Below are positions 33,766 to 41,911 of a DNA stretch of 64,000 nt, one piece after another (position 1 is the stretch's first letter; the number at the start of each line of letters is the position of its first letter). The stretch is from NCBI RefSeq assembly GCF_000730285.1, contig NZ_CP007174.1, forward strand, positions 744,001-808,000, in the 5' to 3' direction. The notes under the pieces were generated by a model. It did not search any database. It was not told the DNA's origin and worked only from the letters and a program-made list of their open reading frames with translations. A program made the position numbers and the translations under genes. The stretch is from Candidatus Nitrososphaera evergladensis SR1. Lineage in GTDB: Archaea; Thermoproteota; Nitrososphaeria; Nitrososphaerales; Nitrososphaeraceae.

Positions 33766-33809
33766 AAAATGTATTTTGACTGGGGAAAAATCCTTGGCTT
33801 CTCATTGTC

Positions 33810-33956
33810 ATGAATATATACACTCTTCTTGGATATGCACTTTATCTTTCATGCGTAATAATCAGCATATCCTATTTAGCTAGAATGACTATGCAGTGCA
33901 ATAGAAATTGTAGCAATCAGAATATTCTCCTCTCATGCCGAGCAAAGCTAAGTTAG
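33810..33956 (+). CDS. Small membrane protein with Cys-rich tail
   Basis: 48 residues: MNIYTLLGYALYLSCVIISI then SYLARMTMQCNRNCSNQNIL and LSCRAKLS. One membrane helix and a tail with three Cys. Not previously obvious because of its size; its boxed promoter on the shared divergent site supports it. Confidence 0.5.
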   Translation: MNIYTLLGYALYLSCVIISISYLARMTMQCNRNCSNQNILLSCRAKLS

Positions 33957-33974
33957 TCTTTACAAACAATGAAG

Positions 33975-34571
33975 TTATTTGCTGCGTTTCGGTACTTGGT
34001 CTTTAGGTCTTGAATTTCTGTCTATCCTTGATTCTCTTAATGCCTGTCTTTGAAAGCTTGACTTGCGCTTTGGCCTGTTGTATTTGTTCAGTTTGGCTTC
34101 CCTGTTGCGTATTGCCTTCTTGCGGATTTTTTCGCCCTTTGGGACGCGCTTTTGACTTGGGGTGACGGTGCTTGGACCGTGGTACGGAGGAGAGATTCCA
34201 AGTGCAATGGAATCCAGCCGCAAGAGGCTTCCATGTGAAGCCAGCCACTCTATCTGTCCGCTAACTGATTTTGCCATCTCTTCATTTTCGGTGACCAAGT
34301 ATATCTTGTCCATGCCGCTTCTAAGCCCTCGCATAGCGGCTTCTTCCACCTTGCGTATGGAGAATTGATTGTCCTGCGTATCTTGGTCGCCGCCTTCACT
34401 TGCTCCCATCAGCACAAAACCGCACTTTATTTCCGGGAGGCTGGGGTGCACGGGTATTTTCCAGACGACGTCTATGGGTCCTGCCCCATAGTCTTGTCCA
34501 CTCTCTACTTCAAACCCTTTGGCAAGGCCGGATTCTGAAAGCAGTTGCGTAGCTTCGTCAAGCTTTTGCAC
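33975..34571 (-). CDS. Nuclease-like hypothetical protein, tandem paralogue
   Basis: 198 residues from GTG 34571, preceded by GGAGGTG, four nt after the upstream stop. N-terminal domain similar to its neighbour (GFEVESGQDYGAGPIDVVWK versus GYEVIENHDLGAGSVHAVWN), a pattern seen in endonuclease-like folds. The last about 60 residues are very basic (KRVPKGEKIRKKAIRNREAK), suited to nucleic-acid binding. No catalytic site can be claimed. Confidence 0.65.
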   Translation of the reverse strand: MQKLDEATQLLSESGLAKGFEVESGQDYGAGPIDVVWKIPVHPSLPEIKCGFVLMGASEGGDQDTQDNQFSIRKVEEAAMRGLRSGMDKIYLVTENEEMAKSVSGQIEWLASHGSLLRLDSIALGISPPYHGPSTVTPSQKRVPKGEKIRKKAIRNREAKLNKYNRPKRKSSFQRQALRESRIDRNSRPKDQVPKRSK

Positions 34572-34575
34572 GATA

Positions 34576-35037
34576 TCAGAGCACCTCCGTGGCACTGTCT
34601 CTGCTCTGGATCTCGCTCTTTGACACAAGGGTCGATGGCGTCAGAACCGTGATGTATTTACGCAATTGCAAAATACTCCTGTCTGGCATGGACTCTATCG
34701 CGTCTTTTACCTGCTTTGTCATGGCTTCTGATGGGACTATCAGGACCAATTTGTCAACCAGGTTTAGCATCGCACGCGCAATTGCCTCGTTAATGACAAA
34801 TGCCGAGGTGTCTGTCAGACATATGAATCCAAGACGCAAGTCAGGGATGGACTCGGAGCCGTGTTTAAAGTTCCAAACTGCATGAACGGATCCTGCGCCC
34901 AGATCATGGTTCTCGATTACCTCGTACCCACGATCCTTTCCCATCTGAATTACTGAAGCTATTAAGGACCTGATCATCTCTTTATCGCTGACAATACTAT
35001 TTTCGTTTGGTTGTTCAAGATTCACATTGGCAGCCAT
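34576..35037 (-). CDS. Nuclease-like hypothetical protein, tandem paralogue
   Basis: 153 residues, sharing the core layout of its downstream neighbour: helix IRSLIASVIQMGKDRGYEVI, GAGSVHAVWNFKHG, LRLGFICLTD, and NLVDKLVLIVPSEAMTKQVK. It lacks the basic tail, so the pair may form a hetero-oligomer in which the other subunit binds nucleic acid. First gene of the pair. Confidence 0.65.
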   Translation of the reverse strand: MAANVNLEQPNENSIVSDKEMIRSLIASVIQMGKDRGYEVIENHDLGAGSVHAVWNFKHGSESIPDLRLGFICLTDTSAFVINEAIARAMLNLVDKLVLIVPSEAMTKQVKDAIESMPDRSILQLRKYITVLTPSTLVSKSEIQSRDSATEVL

Positions 35038-35257
35038 ATTGGTGTACTACGTTTTCAAATCTTAAATGACCTTCTGAATTTCCAGTCAGCGACACTCAAA
35101 ACACGGTGTTAATTGAGATGGCTAAATAGAACATGATTGCGTTCTGCCTAAAAGACATTAAAGAAAGTGGCCTATCTTACGATAAATTTCAATAGATCTT
35201 CTACACCCAATTTCTTAAAAAGACCCCCTCCCTCCCCTCAAGGTCTCTATTCTTAAT

Positions 35258-36751
35258 ATGCTGTTTTGGTGGAGGCTCCATTCCATGATGAAAACAAAAG
35301 CAAATGATGATGGTCATCCTAATCTAAAGACTCAAAAAATAATCTTTACTTCGGCCTTTGACCTGCTTCGCAATCCCCTTGCAAATGATGATGCCATCAT
35401 TATCAAGAACGAGAATCCTCAGCCTCCAAGTGACCTTTGCCAAGAAAAAGAAAAGAAAGAAGGCATTGGTGAATTCAGGCGCCATCATCTTTTGCCCTCA
35501 CAGTACGGAGGGCCTGCTATCAAGTCCCTGCACTTTCCTTTTGCTCTAAAGCCTGACCAGATCAAGGCAGTGGAAGCATGGATGGCAAATGGGCAAAGAG
35601 GGTCATTGATCTACAGCAGCGGAACAGGCAAGACTGAAATTGCATTTGAATGCGCAAGGCAGGCGGCTGACCGTTCAGGGAAACAACATTTCCGCGTTCT
35701 TTTAATTTTGCCTAGGATTGTCTTGATAGAGCAGAACTATCGTAGGCTAGTCAACTACGGCATTTCAAAGGAAAAGATAGGCAGGTACTTTGGCGAGCAG
35801 AAGGAAATCCGGGAGATAACGCTCAGTACATACCACAGCGTAGCAAATGCGTTCAGCTTGGTACGAGATGCTGACATGATAATCTTTGACGAGGTCCATC
35901 TTGCAAGTAACACTGCACGCGCATTCAGCAGGATATTTGACATCGTATCAAAAAAGGAGAACGGCAACAAGGCTCTGCTTGGGCTTACTGCTACCATAGA
36001 TGAAGATGATCCGCGCAACTTTACTATTCTGACTGTTCTGCCGCCTGTCAGAAAATACCTGATAAAAGATGCAGTTCTAGATGGGCGCCTGGCCAGGCCG
36101 GTCATAGTTCCGATAAGAGTAACGCTGACGGAAAGGGAGCAAAAAACCTATGATGCATGCAGCGACAAAATCAAGAGAATCTCGTCTAGATTTCACAGGC
36201 ACGACCCTCAGAGTATGATGAAACTATTGAAGGCGGGCGGGTTTCCAAGCTGGCAGGCCAGAGCGTGGTTTCTAAACGTAAGAAAAAGAAAGACGCTTCT
36301 TGCCTCTGCCGATAACAAGCTATCAAGAGCCGCAGAACTGATCGCAGAAAAACAGCGCAACAAGCAGAAGGTGATGGTTTTTAGCGAGACCCTGGAGTCT
36401 GTCCGAAAGCTAAAGCAAATGCTCAAGGAGAATGAAATAGACTCTATGATCATCGACAGCAGCATGCCATCGTTCAAGAGGCAACGGATATTGTCGCAGT
36501 GGGGAACCAAGTTTTACCCTCTGCTATCTGTCCATACCTTGGAAATCGGCTACGACGTGCCCGAAGTAGACGTGGAGATAATCCTTGCGTCGACGTCTAA
36601 CATGAACCAAGTCGTCCAGAGGATTGGCAGGGTGATCCGAAAATTTAGAGGCAAGGAACACGCCTTTGTGTATGTCGTCTACGTGGCTGATACCAAGGAT
36701 GACTACATGTTCTCAACGTTCAAAAGGGCAATAAACTCGGCGGCTTGTTAG
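35258..36751 (+). CDS. SF2 DEAD/DEAH-box helicase
   Basis: 497 residues. Motif I SLIYSSGTGKTEIAFE (about residue 115), motif Ia VLLILPRIVLIEQNY, motif II DMIIFDEVHLA (DEVH), motif III LLGLTATI, and C-terminal motifs KVMVFSETLESVRKLK, VHTLEIGYDVPEVDV and QVVQRIGRVIRKFRGKEH (motif VI). It is of the ERCC3/ComF-like branch, with helix-rich inserts. A DNA or RNA helicase, probably in repair. The first 60 residues are variable. Confidence 0.92.
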   Translation: MLFWWRLHSMMKTKANDDGHPNLKTQKIIFTSAFDLLRNPLANDDAIIIKNENPQPPSDLCQEKEKKEGIGEFRRHHLLPSQYGGPAIKSLHFPFALKPDQIKAVEAWMANGQRGSLIYSSGTGKTEIAFECARQAADRSGKQHFRVLLILPRIVLIEQNYRRLVNYGISKEKIGRYFGEQKEIREITLSTYHSVANAFSLVRDADMIIFDEVHLASNTARAFSRIFDIVSKKENGNKALLGLTATIDEDDPRNFTILTVLPPVRKYLIKDAVLDGRLARPVIVPIRVTLTEREQKTYDACSDKIKRISSRFHRHDPQSMMKLLKAGGFPSWQARAWFLNVRKRKTLLASADNKLSRAAELIAEKQRNKQKVMVFSETLESVRKLKQMLKENEIDSMIIDSSMPSFKRQRILSQWGTKFYPLLSVHTLEIGYDVPEVDVEIILASTSNMNQVVQRIGRVIRKFRGKEHAFVYVVYVADTKDDYMFSTFKRAINSAAC

Positions 36752-36761
36752 GATGGCAGTA

Positions 36762-37112
36762 TTATAGTTCCTCTTCTTCTCTCACCTGAAGATATTGCTC
36801 AAGTTGCGTCCTTAGCGCCTTCATGTCCGCGTGGCGCTTTTTTTCTACCTTGCCTTCTGGTTTTCCAAGGACTATAATTTTCCCTTCCAGCTCGACTACA
36901 ACACGCTCTATCGTTTCTTGAGAAAATCCGTCCAGCGTATCCCATAGTTTCATCAAAGTGATGGCATATTCGTTGGCCTTGCGGCTTTTGTTGCTAACAA
37001 CTCCTTTGGCTCTTATGTGGTAGTCCAATGCGGCGTACTTCCAGATGCCTTCTAGGCGCCAGATGAGGTCCTCGATGGCTGTTGTTGTCGTCACATAACA
37101 TATAGAGTGCAT
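36762..37112 (-). CDS. Small helical hypothetical protein
   Basis: 116 residues from ATG 37112, preferred over 37202 because a TATA-like CTTAATATG lies at about 37145. Helices AIEDLIWRLEGIWKYAALDY, KANEYAITLMKLWDTLDGFS, and a charged C-terminus (KKRHADMKALRTQLEQYL). No family recognised. Convergent with the helicase. Confidence 0.55.
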   Translation of the reverse strand: MHSICYVTTTTAIEDLIWRLEGIWKYAALDYHIRAKGVVSNKSRKANEYAITLMKLWDTLDGFSQETIERVVVELEGKIIVLGKPEGKVEKKRHADMKALRTQLEQYLQVREEEEL

Positions 37113-37224
37113 ATTTCTTTTGCAAATACAACCTTTACAAAAACAGCATATTAAGAAAGGTGGAGCTGAGGGGAGGGGGGAGAGGCAGGACCGAGACACC
37201 ACTGCTATAGTGCATAGTAGTAGT

Positions 37225-38034
37225 TTACGCCTTGGCTTGCGGCGTTTCTTTTACTAGCTGGTATTTTGACGTGTAGCCCCGCGGGTTTATCATCATGCCC
37301 TTGTAGTTGTAGGTCGACGAGTTGCCCACAATGACGGTTGTTATCATGCCAAGCATGTCTTGGTGCTCAAGCATCTCGTCAATAGTTGTAATGACCACCT
37401 GCTGGGTCTCCCTGTACGCACCCTTGATTATGGCTACCGGGGTTTCCGGCTTTCTGTATTTTAGAAAAATGTCGCGGGTGTCGCGCAGCTGGTGCACCCG
37501 CTTTTTGCTTGCAGGGTTGTAAATGACGGTGACATAATCGCCAAGCGCGGCCGCTTCGACCCTCTTTACTATCATGTCCCACGGGACCAAAAGGTCGCTC
37601 ATGCTGACGACCGCAAAGTCTGTCATCAGAGGCGACCCGACAAGGGCTGCGCAAGAGTTTAGAGACGAGACTCCCGGAACGCACTCGACATAGATGCCTG
37701 AATCCTTGTCCCAGCCCTTTTCTGCAAGGATTTCGTAAATGAGCCCGACCATGCCATAGATGCCCGGGTCGCCGGATGAAACAAGCGAAACGATCCTTCC
37801 TTTTTCTGCAAACCCGATTGCCTGGTTTGCCCTGTCCACTTCCTGCGTCATAGCATAACGGTACACTTCCTTGCCCTGTATCAGGTCTTCCACTAGGCCG
37901 ACGTACGTTTCATACCCAACAATGACTTCGCTTTCCTCGATGACCTGCTTTGCCCTGTACGTCATATGGTCGTGGTGACCGGGGCCTACGCCTACCACGT
38001 ACAGCTTGCCTTTATTTGCAGGTTCACTTGTCAT
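37225..38034 (-). CDS. cobJ: Precorrin-3B/cobalt-factor III C17-methyltransferase
   Basis: 269 residues of the tetrapyrrole methyltransferase family: GKLYVVGVGPGHHDHMTYRA at the N-terminus, IVSLVSSGDPGIYGMVGLIY (SAM loop), VECVPGVSSLNSCAALVGSP, and the CbiH/CobJ-like DFAVVSMSDLLVPWDMIVKR. It methylates C17 with ring contraction in cobalamin synthesis, a pathway characteristic of ammonia-oxidising archaea. No other cob genes are within the window. Confidence 0.9.
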   Translation of the reverse strand: MTSEPANKGKLYVVGVGPGHHDHMTYRAKQVIEESEVIVGYETYVGLVEDLIQGKEVYRYAMTQEVDRANQAIGFAEKGRIVSLVSSGDPGIYGMVGLIYEILAEKGWDKDSGIYVECVPGVSSLNSCAALVGSPLMTDFAVVSMSDLLVPWDMIVKRVEAAALGDYVTVIYNPASKKRVHQLRDTRDIFLKYRKPETPVAIIKGAYRETQQVVITTIDEMLEHQDMLGMITTVIVGNSSTYNYKGMMINPRGYTSKYQLVKETPQAKA

Positions 38035-38120
38035 TTGGCAGTTGAGGTGCCAAAATACAATTTATCTCTTTCCGGACTGTCCGCAAACAATATCAACATC
38101 CAGCATCATATCCCGATGAT

Positions 38121-38549
38121 ATGGCCAGAGGGTCAACAACAGGTGGAAGAAAAACAAACGGCATCGTCATAAAAGCAAAGGTCACATCTTCAAGGATTCT
38201 TGAGATAGGGCAGAACGGGGTCAAGACCGAATTTTCTGACAAGGGCACAATGAGCGGCAAGTATCGCGGAGTTCACTGGGATACTGTAGAGACACAAATG
38301 AACATCGACGGGACATCGAGCTGGCGCGTCAAGTTTATCCAGATGACCAACAAGGGAGACATGCTTGTGGGAGAAGGGGAAGGAACAGGTGAGGCTCCAA
38401 ATTCTAAAGGGGTTGCAAAACTAAAAGGCGAAGGAACAATAATGACGGCTTCTGAAAAGCTGGCAGAGCTAAATGGCAAGAAATGGGTCTGCGAAGTAGA
38501 CAACAATATCGCTGCCGGCTCTGCGACAGTGCGTGTGACTTTTCAGTAA
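38121..38549 (+). CDS. Conserved hypothetical beta-rich protein
   Basis: 142 residues. A basic start followed by beta strands (ARITSSRILEIG-type repeats; GKYRGVHWDTVETQMNIDGT; GDMLVGEGEGTGEAPNSKGV; KKWVCEVDNNIAAGSATVRV), compatible with a small lipocalin- or allene-oxide-cyclase-like barrel. No signal peptide. Function unknown. Divergent from cobJ. Confidence 0.6.
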   Translation: MARGSTTGGRKTNGIVIKAKVTSSRILEIGQNGVKTEFSDKGTMSGKYRGVHWDTVETQMNIDGTSSWRVKFIQMTNKGDMLVGEGEGTGEAPNSKGVAKLKGEGTIMTASEKLAELNGKKWVCEVDNNIAAGSATVRVTFQ

Positions 38550-38565
38550 GTGGTGCCTCTCTGCC

Positions 38566-38589
38566 TTTCTTTTTTGTTAATTTTTTACC
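38566..38589 (+). terminator. T-rich run after 38121-38549
   Basis: CTTTCTTTTTTGTTAATTTT continuing into TTACC, about 20 nt after the stop. Poly-T tracts of this kind terminate archaeal transcription. Confidence 0.4.
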
Positions 38590-38646
38590 TTATCTTATAA
38601 AAAAGTACAATGCATTTGGGTTGAAAAGGGAAAAAGAAAGAGATGG

Positions 38647-39351
38647 CTAGGCTTGGAAGCCCATGCCCATCATCGGACCTTCTGAGGTCTCGTTGCCCGA
38701 TGGCGGTTGCATCATTTCTGGTGGCGGTTGCATCATCATTTGGCTGCCTGGACCGCCTCCGCCAAACATTCCACCGTGGGGACCCATCATCATGCCTCCA
38801 TGCATAGCAGCAAGCTCAGCAAGCGATATTGCCTGCGAGGCAAGTACGCTTCCATTACCCGCGTCAACGATTACATTGTGTATGATTTCGTTGTTTATGT
38901 CAACTACGATTACTCTGTATACCAAGAAGCCCTGCACTACATCAAGATGTGCTGCAACTGTTGTTCCGTTGGCAACCTGAGCTTCTGCTGTTGCTATTGC
39001 GTCGCCAAGTGTTACGTTCAGATTGTCAGTTAGGAAATCCTTTATGGCTTGCTTGACATTGATGCTGCCATTCATCTGACCCGGCATTTGAGCACCTTGT
39101 TCTGGAGTCATGGTCTGATTGCCATTAAGCTGCACATTGACTATGCTGTTGCTGCCTGGAAAAGCGACCGGCTGGGTGCTATTGCCTCCCGGCGTCGTTT
39201 GATTTCCACCCGGCATCGTCTGATTGCCTCCCGGGCTGGTGGTGTTTTGTGCAAACGCTGCCGGCACAATCATAACCGACGATGCGACTGCAAAGCCCAT
39301 CACCAACAGGGAAAGAGAAAACACTGTCTTACTTCCTGTTAGACTTGACAT
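38647..39351 (-). CDS. Exported PepSY-domain protein (MSSLTGN family)
   Basis: 234 residues from ATG 39351. N-terminus MSSLTGSKTVFSLSLLVMGF with a signal peptide ending near AFAQN, then repeats GGNQTMPGGNQTTPGGN, and a PepSY-like domain (NVKQAIKDFLTDNLNVTLGD, then VLASQAISLA). A Met/Gly/His/Pro-rich tail (MHGGMMMGPHGGMFGGGGPG and MMMQPPPEMMQPP) could bind copper. The frame upstream to 39411 lies in the promoter. Extracytoplasmic. Two further members occur at 45.5 and 46.0 kb. Confidence 0.8.
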   Translation of the reverse strand: MSSLTGSKTVFSLSLLVMGFAVASSVMIVPAAFAQNTTSPGGNQTMPGGNQTTPGGNSTQPVAFPGSNSIVNVQLNGNQTMTPEQGAQMPGQMNGSINVKQAIKDFLTDNLNVTLGDAIATAEAQVANGTTVAAHLDVVQGFLVYRVIVVDINNEIIHNVIVDAGNGSVLASQAISLAELAAMHGGMMMGPHGGMFGGGGPGSQMMMQPPPEMMQPPSGNETSEGPMMGMGFQA

Positions 39352-39359
39352 TATTCCAA

Positions 39360-39415
39360 ATGTCGCAGTTATCATTTTAAAGAGTTGAGCAAGAATGATA
39401 GGTAATGGCATTACC
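39360..39415 (-). promoter_or_regulatory. Promoter shared with the 45.5 and 46.0 kb paralogues
   Basis: Minus strand TACCTATCATTCTTGCTCAA, then CTTTAAAATGAT (TATA). Nearly the same sequence (TACCTATCATTTTTGCTCAA) precedes 45504-45761, and a looser version precedes 46035-46754. A palindrome GTTACCTGGTAAC lies further upstream at 39447-39459. Confidence 0.5.
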
Positions 39416-39517
39416 GGAAATATGTAAGGTAGAACTAGGAGCTTATGTTACCTGGTAACGTGAAGTTGACAAAAGCCTTGTTGTTTCAAGATTTAGAACA
39501 ATAAAATACGAAAAAAT

Positions 39518-39564
39518 GAGGTTTCGTGAACCCTAGGTCGTGGGTCCGAATCCCGCCTAGGGCT
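39518..39564 (+). other. 3' fragment of a tRNA gene (probable attachment-site relic)
   Basis: The sequence follows a tRNA from the anticodon arm to the end: loop TTCGTGA (anticodon CGT would be Thr), T-stem GTGGG/CCCGC with loop TCCGAAT, and the acceptor strand CTAGGGC. The 5' half and the matching acceptor GCCCTAG are absent, and T55 of the T-loop is changed to C. A tRNA 3' end without its 5' half is the classic product of site-specific integration. Confidence 0.55.
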
Positions 39565-39757
39565 TCTTTCCCATTTGTCTCATTGTTTACTACACTCTCA
39601 CTCCACCAGGCTGCAGCTACTAATATCTCTCATAACCTTTCGATACCTGTTCTTCACCCTTCAGCCAAGCAAGTTCAGAGGAGGTAAGAAAGGTCATCGA
39701 TACAACACTGCGGGCTGCCGTTAATTAGGTTTGGGTTCAAAAACAGAGGAGGGGGAT

Positions 39758-39895
39758 CTATTTAGTGCTCTGCACTGGTGTCTTGTGCAGCAACTGACGG
39801 ATTTTAGACCCCGCTACGACGTATGCCAACGTTATTCCTAACCCCGCTATTGCCACATACATTATAGGAAAGGCGAATGTTGAAAAGTCAACCAT
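39758..39895 (-). CDS. Small membrane protein
   Basis: 45 residues: MVDFSTFAFPIMYVAIAGLG, ITLAYVVAGSKIRQLLHKTP, VQSTK. One hydrophobic helix with a basic tail. Too short for a family call. A TGCTCTGCACTGGTG sequence at its 3' end is part of the coding region. Confidence 0.45.
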   Translation of the reverse strand: MVDFSTFAFPIMYVAIAGLGITLAYVVAGSKIRQLLHKTPVQSTK

Positions 39896-40226
39896 TTGTT
39901 GTCACTATACTTACCCTGTTCGCGCTCTTTAAGCACACTTGTCTTTGTTAAGCAATGCTAACATTCAGGTCGGAAAAACTGACATCCAGTGTAGCAAAGC
40001 TCGCGTCAGGTCGCTAGTCGAGGAAAGATAATCAAGAATTGAAGTTTCGAATGGGTTAGACCGATGCCATCAAATGAACCCAAGTCCCAGATAGCTTCAG
40101 CTTCTACATGTCTTTTTGAGGCATGCAGTTACTGTTTTTCGGATATAACCCACGTCTTCTATAAATCCCAACTATTTACGTCTTAGACAAATCTGGCTGA
40201 AATTAGAAGTGCGGAGTAGGCCATAG
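39896..40226. other. Gap with no gene seen
   Basis: AT/GC-mixed stretch with stops in all frames. Nothing that I can support as a feature. Confidence 0.3.
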
Positions 40227-40322
40227 ATGTCAAGCCTTACAGGAAACGACAAGTTGCCATTTAATCAGCAAAATGGCGTTTCATGTAAAAAAGCCTACCC
40301 CGCGAGCAAACCTCTGCAATAG
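40227..40322 (+). pseudogene. N-terminal fragment of the MSSLTGN family
   Basis: A 31-codon ORF starts MSSLTGNDKLPFNQQNG. The first eight residues match the start of the exported proteins at 38647, 45504 and 46035, but the signal helix and PepSY domain are missing. Orientation is opposite to those genes. Probably a leftover from duplication or rearrangement. Confidence 0.45.
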
Positions 40323-40510
40323 CCGAATATCTGCTTATCTTCATGAGAAGGATTGTGTGGTAGAACGAAGCAGCTCAAGTCTCAGTCTCTACTAGACCTA
40401 AATCTGATAGAAACTTGGCAGTTTACGTACTTGCGTACGACGACTGCTTTCGACTTTTGCTGCAATGCCATATTCCCAACCGGTGCATATACGCATATTG
40501 CCCAAGGGTG

Positions 40511-40639
40511 TCAGTTTTGGTAGCGCCAGAGCAGGAAGGCTTGACGACGACGGTTCACTAAATGAGCAACCACAGTCACCACAAGGACAAGATATGTCCA
40601 GGTTAGGAACGCAATGCTATCGACATCATCAGCCGCCAT
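40511..40639 (-). CDS. Small membrane protein
   Basis: 42 residues: MAADDVDSIAFLTWTYLVLV, VTVVAHLVNRRRQAFLLWRY, QN. One membrane helix preceded by acidic and followed by Arg-rich residues. A TATA-like GACTTTAAAG at about 40687-40697 lies some 50 nt upstream. Too short for family assignment. Confidence 0.5.
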   Translation of the reverse strand: MAADDVDSIAFLTWTYLVLVVTVVAHLVNRRRQAFLLWRYQN

Positions 40640-41179
40640 CCTATTATTGTTGTCCAGCTCTGGCTTCCAGTCCTATCCGACATGCTTTAAAGTCATTGCA
40701 GAGCTCTTTAACGGGGCATTTTCCAAGAAGGCGGATTTGATCAGGTAAATTGGCACGCCTCATTGGTTAGTTCTCAACAATATCGTTTTTGATTGATCTA
40801 ATAGTCGGCCTTCCGCACCTACGGCAGCTTCCCTCCCTATGTTCGTCTGCTGACCTATTGCAGGAAAAGCAGGTCTAGCAAAGAACATGGCAGGGCGGTA
40901 TTACAATGGAAGGAGCTCAGGTGTGTGTAGGTGCATATCAAAGATACTGCACATTCTGTAAATCCAAAGCCCTTTTCGACTCTTTTTAATGGATAACGAA
41001 ATTCTTTTTTTTGCGCAAGCTTCAAAATCTTTTTGCAATTGAAGTTCAGAATATTGTATCGTCATTCAGCGAAAATCCCCTTTACTCGCTCTTTATTCAG
41101 ATGTTATTGCACAAAGCACTGTTCACAAAATCTGCAAAGGGTGTAGAGTGTTCTTCCTTTTCTCTGATTACCTCTATGC
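40640..41179. other. Gap with no gene seen
   Basis: Several short frames exist but none has convincing composition or promoter. It probably belongs to the decayed element between 39.5 and 45.2 kb. Confidence 0.3.
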
Positions 41180-41197
41180 TTGCACTTGCAGTGCAAC
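41180..41197 (+). promoter_or_regulatory. Weak TGCA box upstream of 41302
   Basis: TTGCACTTGCAGTGCAAC, resembling the shared box but about 100 bp upstream of the start and not adjacent to the TATA-like TGTTTAATTTC at about 41269. Weak support. Confidence 0.3.
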
Positions 41198-41301
41198 ATC
41201 TACAGTACGGCGGCGGAACGTATTTTTGCATCACTAAACAGCATACATCTGACGGAGCTAGCTGCAACTGTTTAATTTCATGATTGGCCGGTACTCTTTT
41301 G

Positions 41302-41688
41302 ATGGCAAAGGAAGACAAACCTGAGCCGCGCACGATAAAGACGCGGACGGGACCGACGGAAAAACAGAATAATACTACTACTAGGTTCATCTGCAAGGTC
41401 TGCGGCGACACTTTTGACGATCAGGATGTTCTCAGGCGGCATGTTGACACGATGCACGAGCAAAAGAGGACGGTGACTGCCACCGAAGTCATCCGGAAGG
41501 CATTTGGCGGCAGGATAAACTTTCCAAAAACCAAAGCCGAGATTGTAAAGGAGGTAGAGGAAAACAAAGAGTCGCTGCCGCTTGAAGTCGTCGATGTCGT
41601 ACGGAACATGCCGGACAGGAGGTACAACGACGAGGCAGACTTTGTACGCGGAATAAAAGACTACACCGGCGGCTCAATTGCAGAATAA
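41302..41688 (+). CDS. C2H2 zinc finger fused to a DUF2795 domain
   Basis: 128 residues from ATG 41302. Residues about 30-55 hold the zinc finger FICKVCGDTFDDQDVLRRHV followed by DTMH; the C-terminus (AEIVKEVEENKESLPLEVVD, then NMPDRRYNDEADFVRGI) matches DUF2795, a small helical domain of unknown function. Probable DNA- or protein-binding protein. A finger of the same kind ends the CBS protein at 21797. Confidence 0.8.
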   Translation: MAKEDKPEPRTIKTRTGPTEKQNNTTTRFICKVCGDTFDDQDVLRRHVDTMHEQKRTVTATEVIRKAFGGRINFPKTKAEIVKEVEENKESLPLEVVDVVRNMPDRRYNDEADFVRGIKDYTGGSIAE

Positions 41689-41840
41689 CGGCCGGCTGCA
41701 TGCATGCTAATAACGTCATTATGGCGAAGGTGATGACTACGCAAATTTATCCCCTAAATCCTAGCAAGTGATGTTGCTGCCGTAATTGTCGCTGCAATAA
41801 CCAAACGTGATTATAGAATATTGGAGGAATCTACTGAGCT

Positions 41841-41906
41841 TGATGGCCCCGCCGGGTGATGAAAACCTAAAGTTCTAGGGAGAATGACCCCGGCGGAGCC
41901 TGACTT
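41841..41906 (+). ncRNA. Candidate structured RNA with C/D-like boxes
   Basis: CCGCCGGG (41849-41856) pairs perfectly with CCCGGCGG (41889-41896). TGATGA (C-box sequence) follows the left arm at 41857-41862 and CTGA (D-box sequence) follows the right arm at 41900-41903. A box C/D guide RNA normally pairs outside the boxes, so this layout is not canonical; a stand-alone hairpin or terminator is possible. Confidence 0.3.
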
Positions 41907-41911
41907 CATTA

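Noticed and set aside
33886-33899. ATGCAGTGCA as a further promoter box
   Set aside because: It lies inside the small ORF 33810-33956 with no TATA after it; likely coincidence.
39518-39564. Functional tRNA-Thr gene
   Set aside because: No 5' half, no pairing acceptor strand, mismatched anticodon stem and a changed T-loop base.
40465-40740. 91-codon ORF on the plus strand
   Set aside because: Composition is not protein-like, and the opposite strand holds a better small membrane protein at 40511-40639.
41011-41283. 90-codon ORF on the plus strand
   Set aside because: No promoter or conserved feature; low-complexity and Ser/Leu-rich, probably chance.
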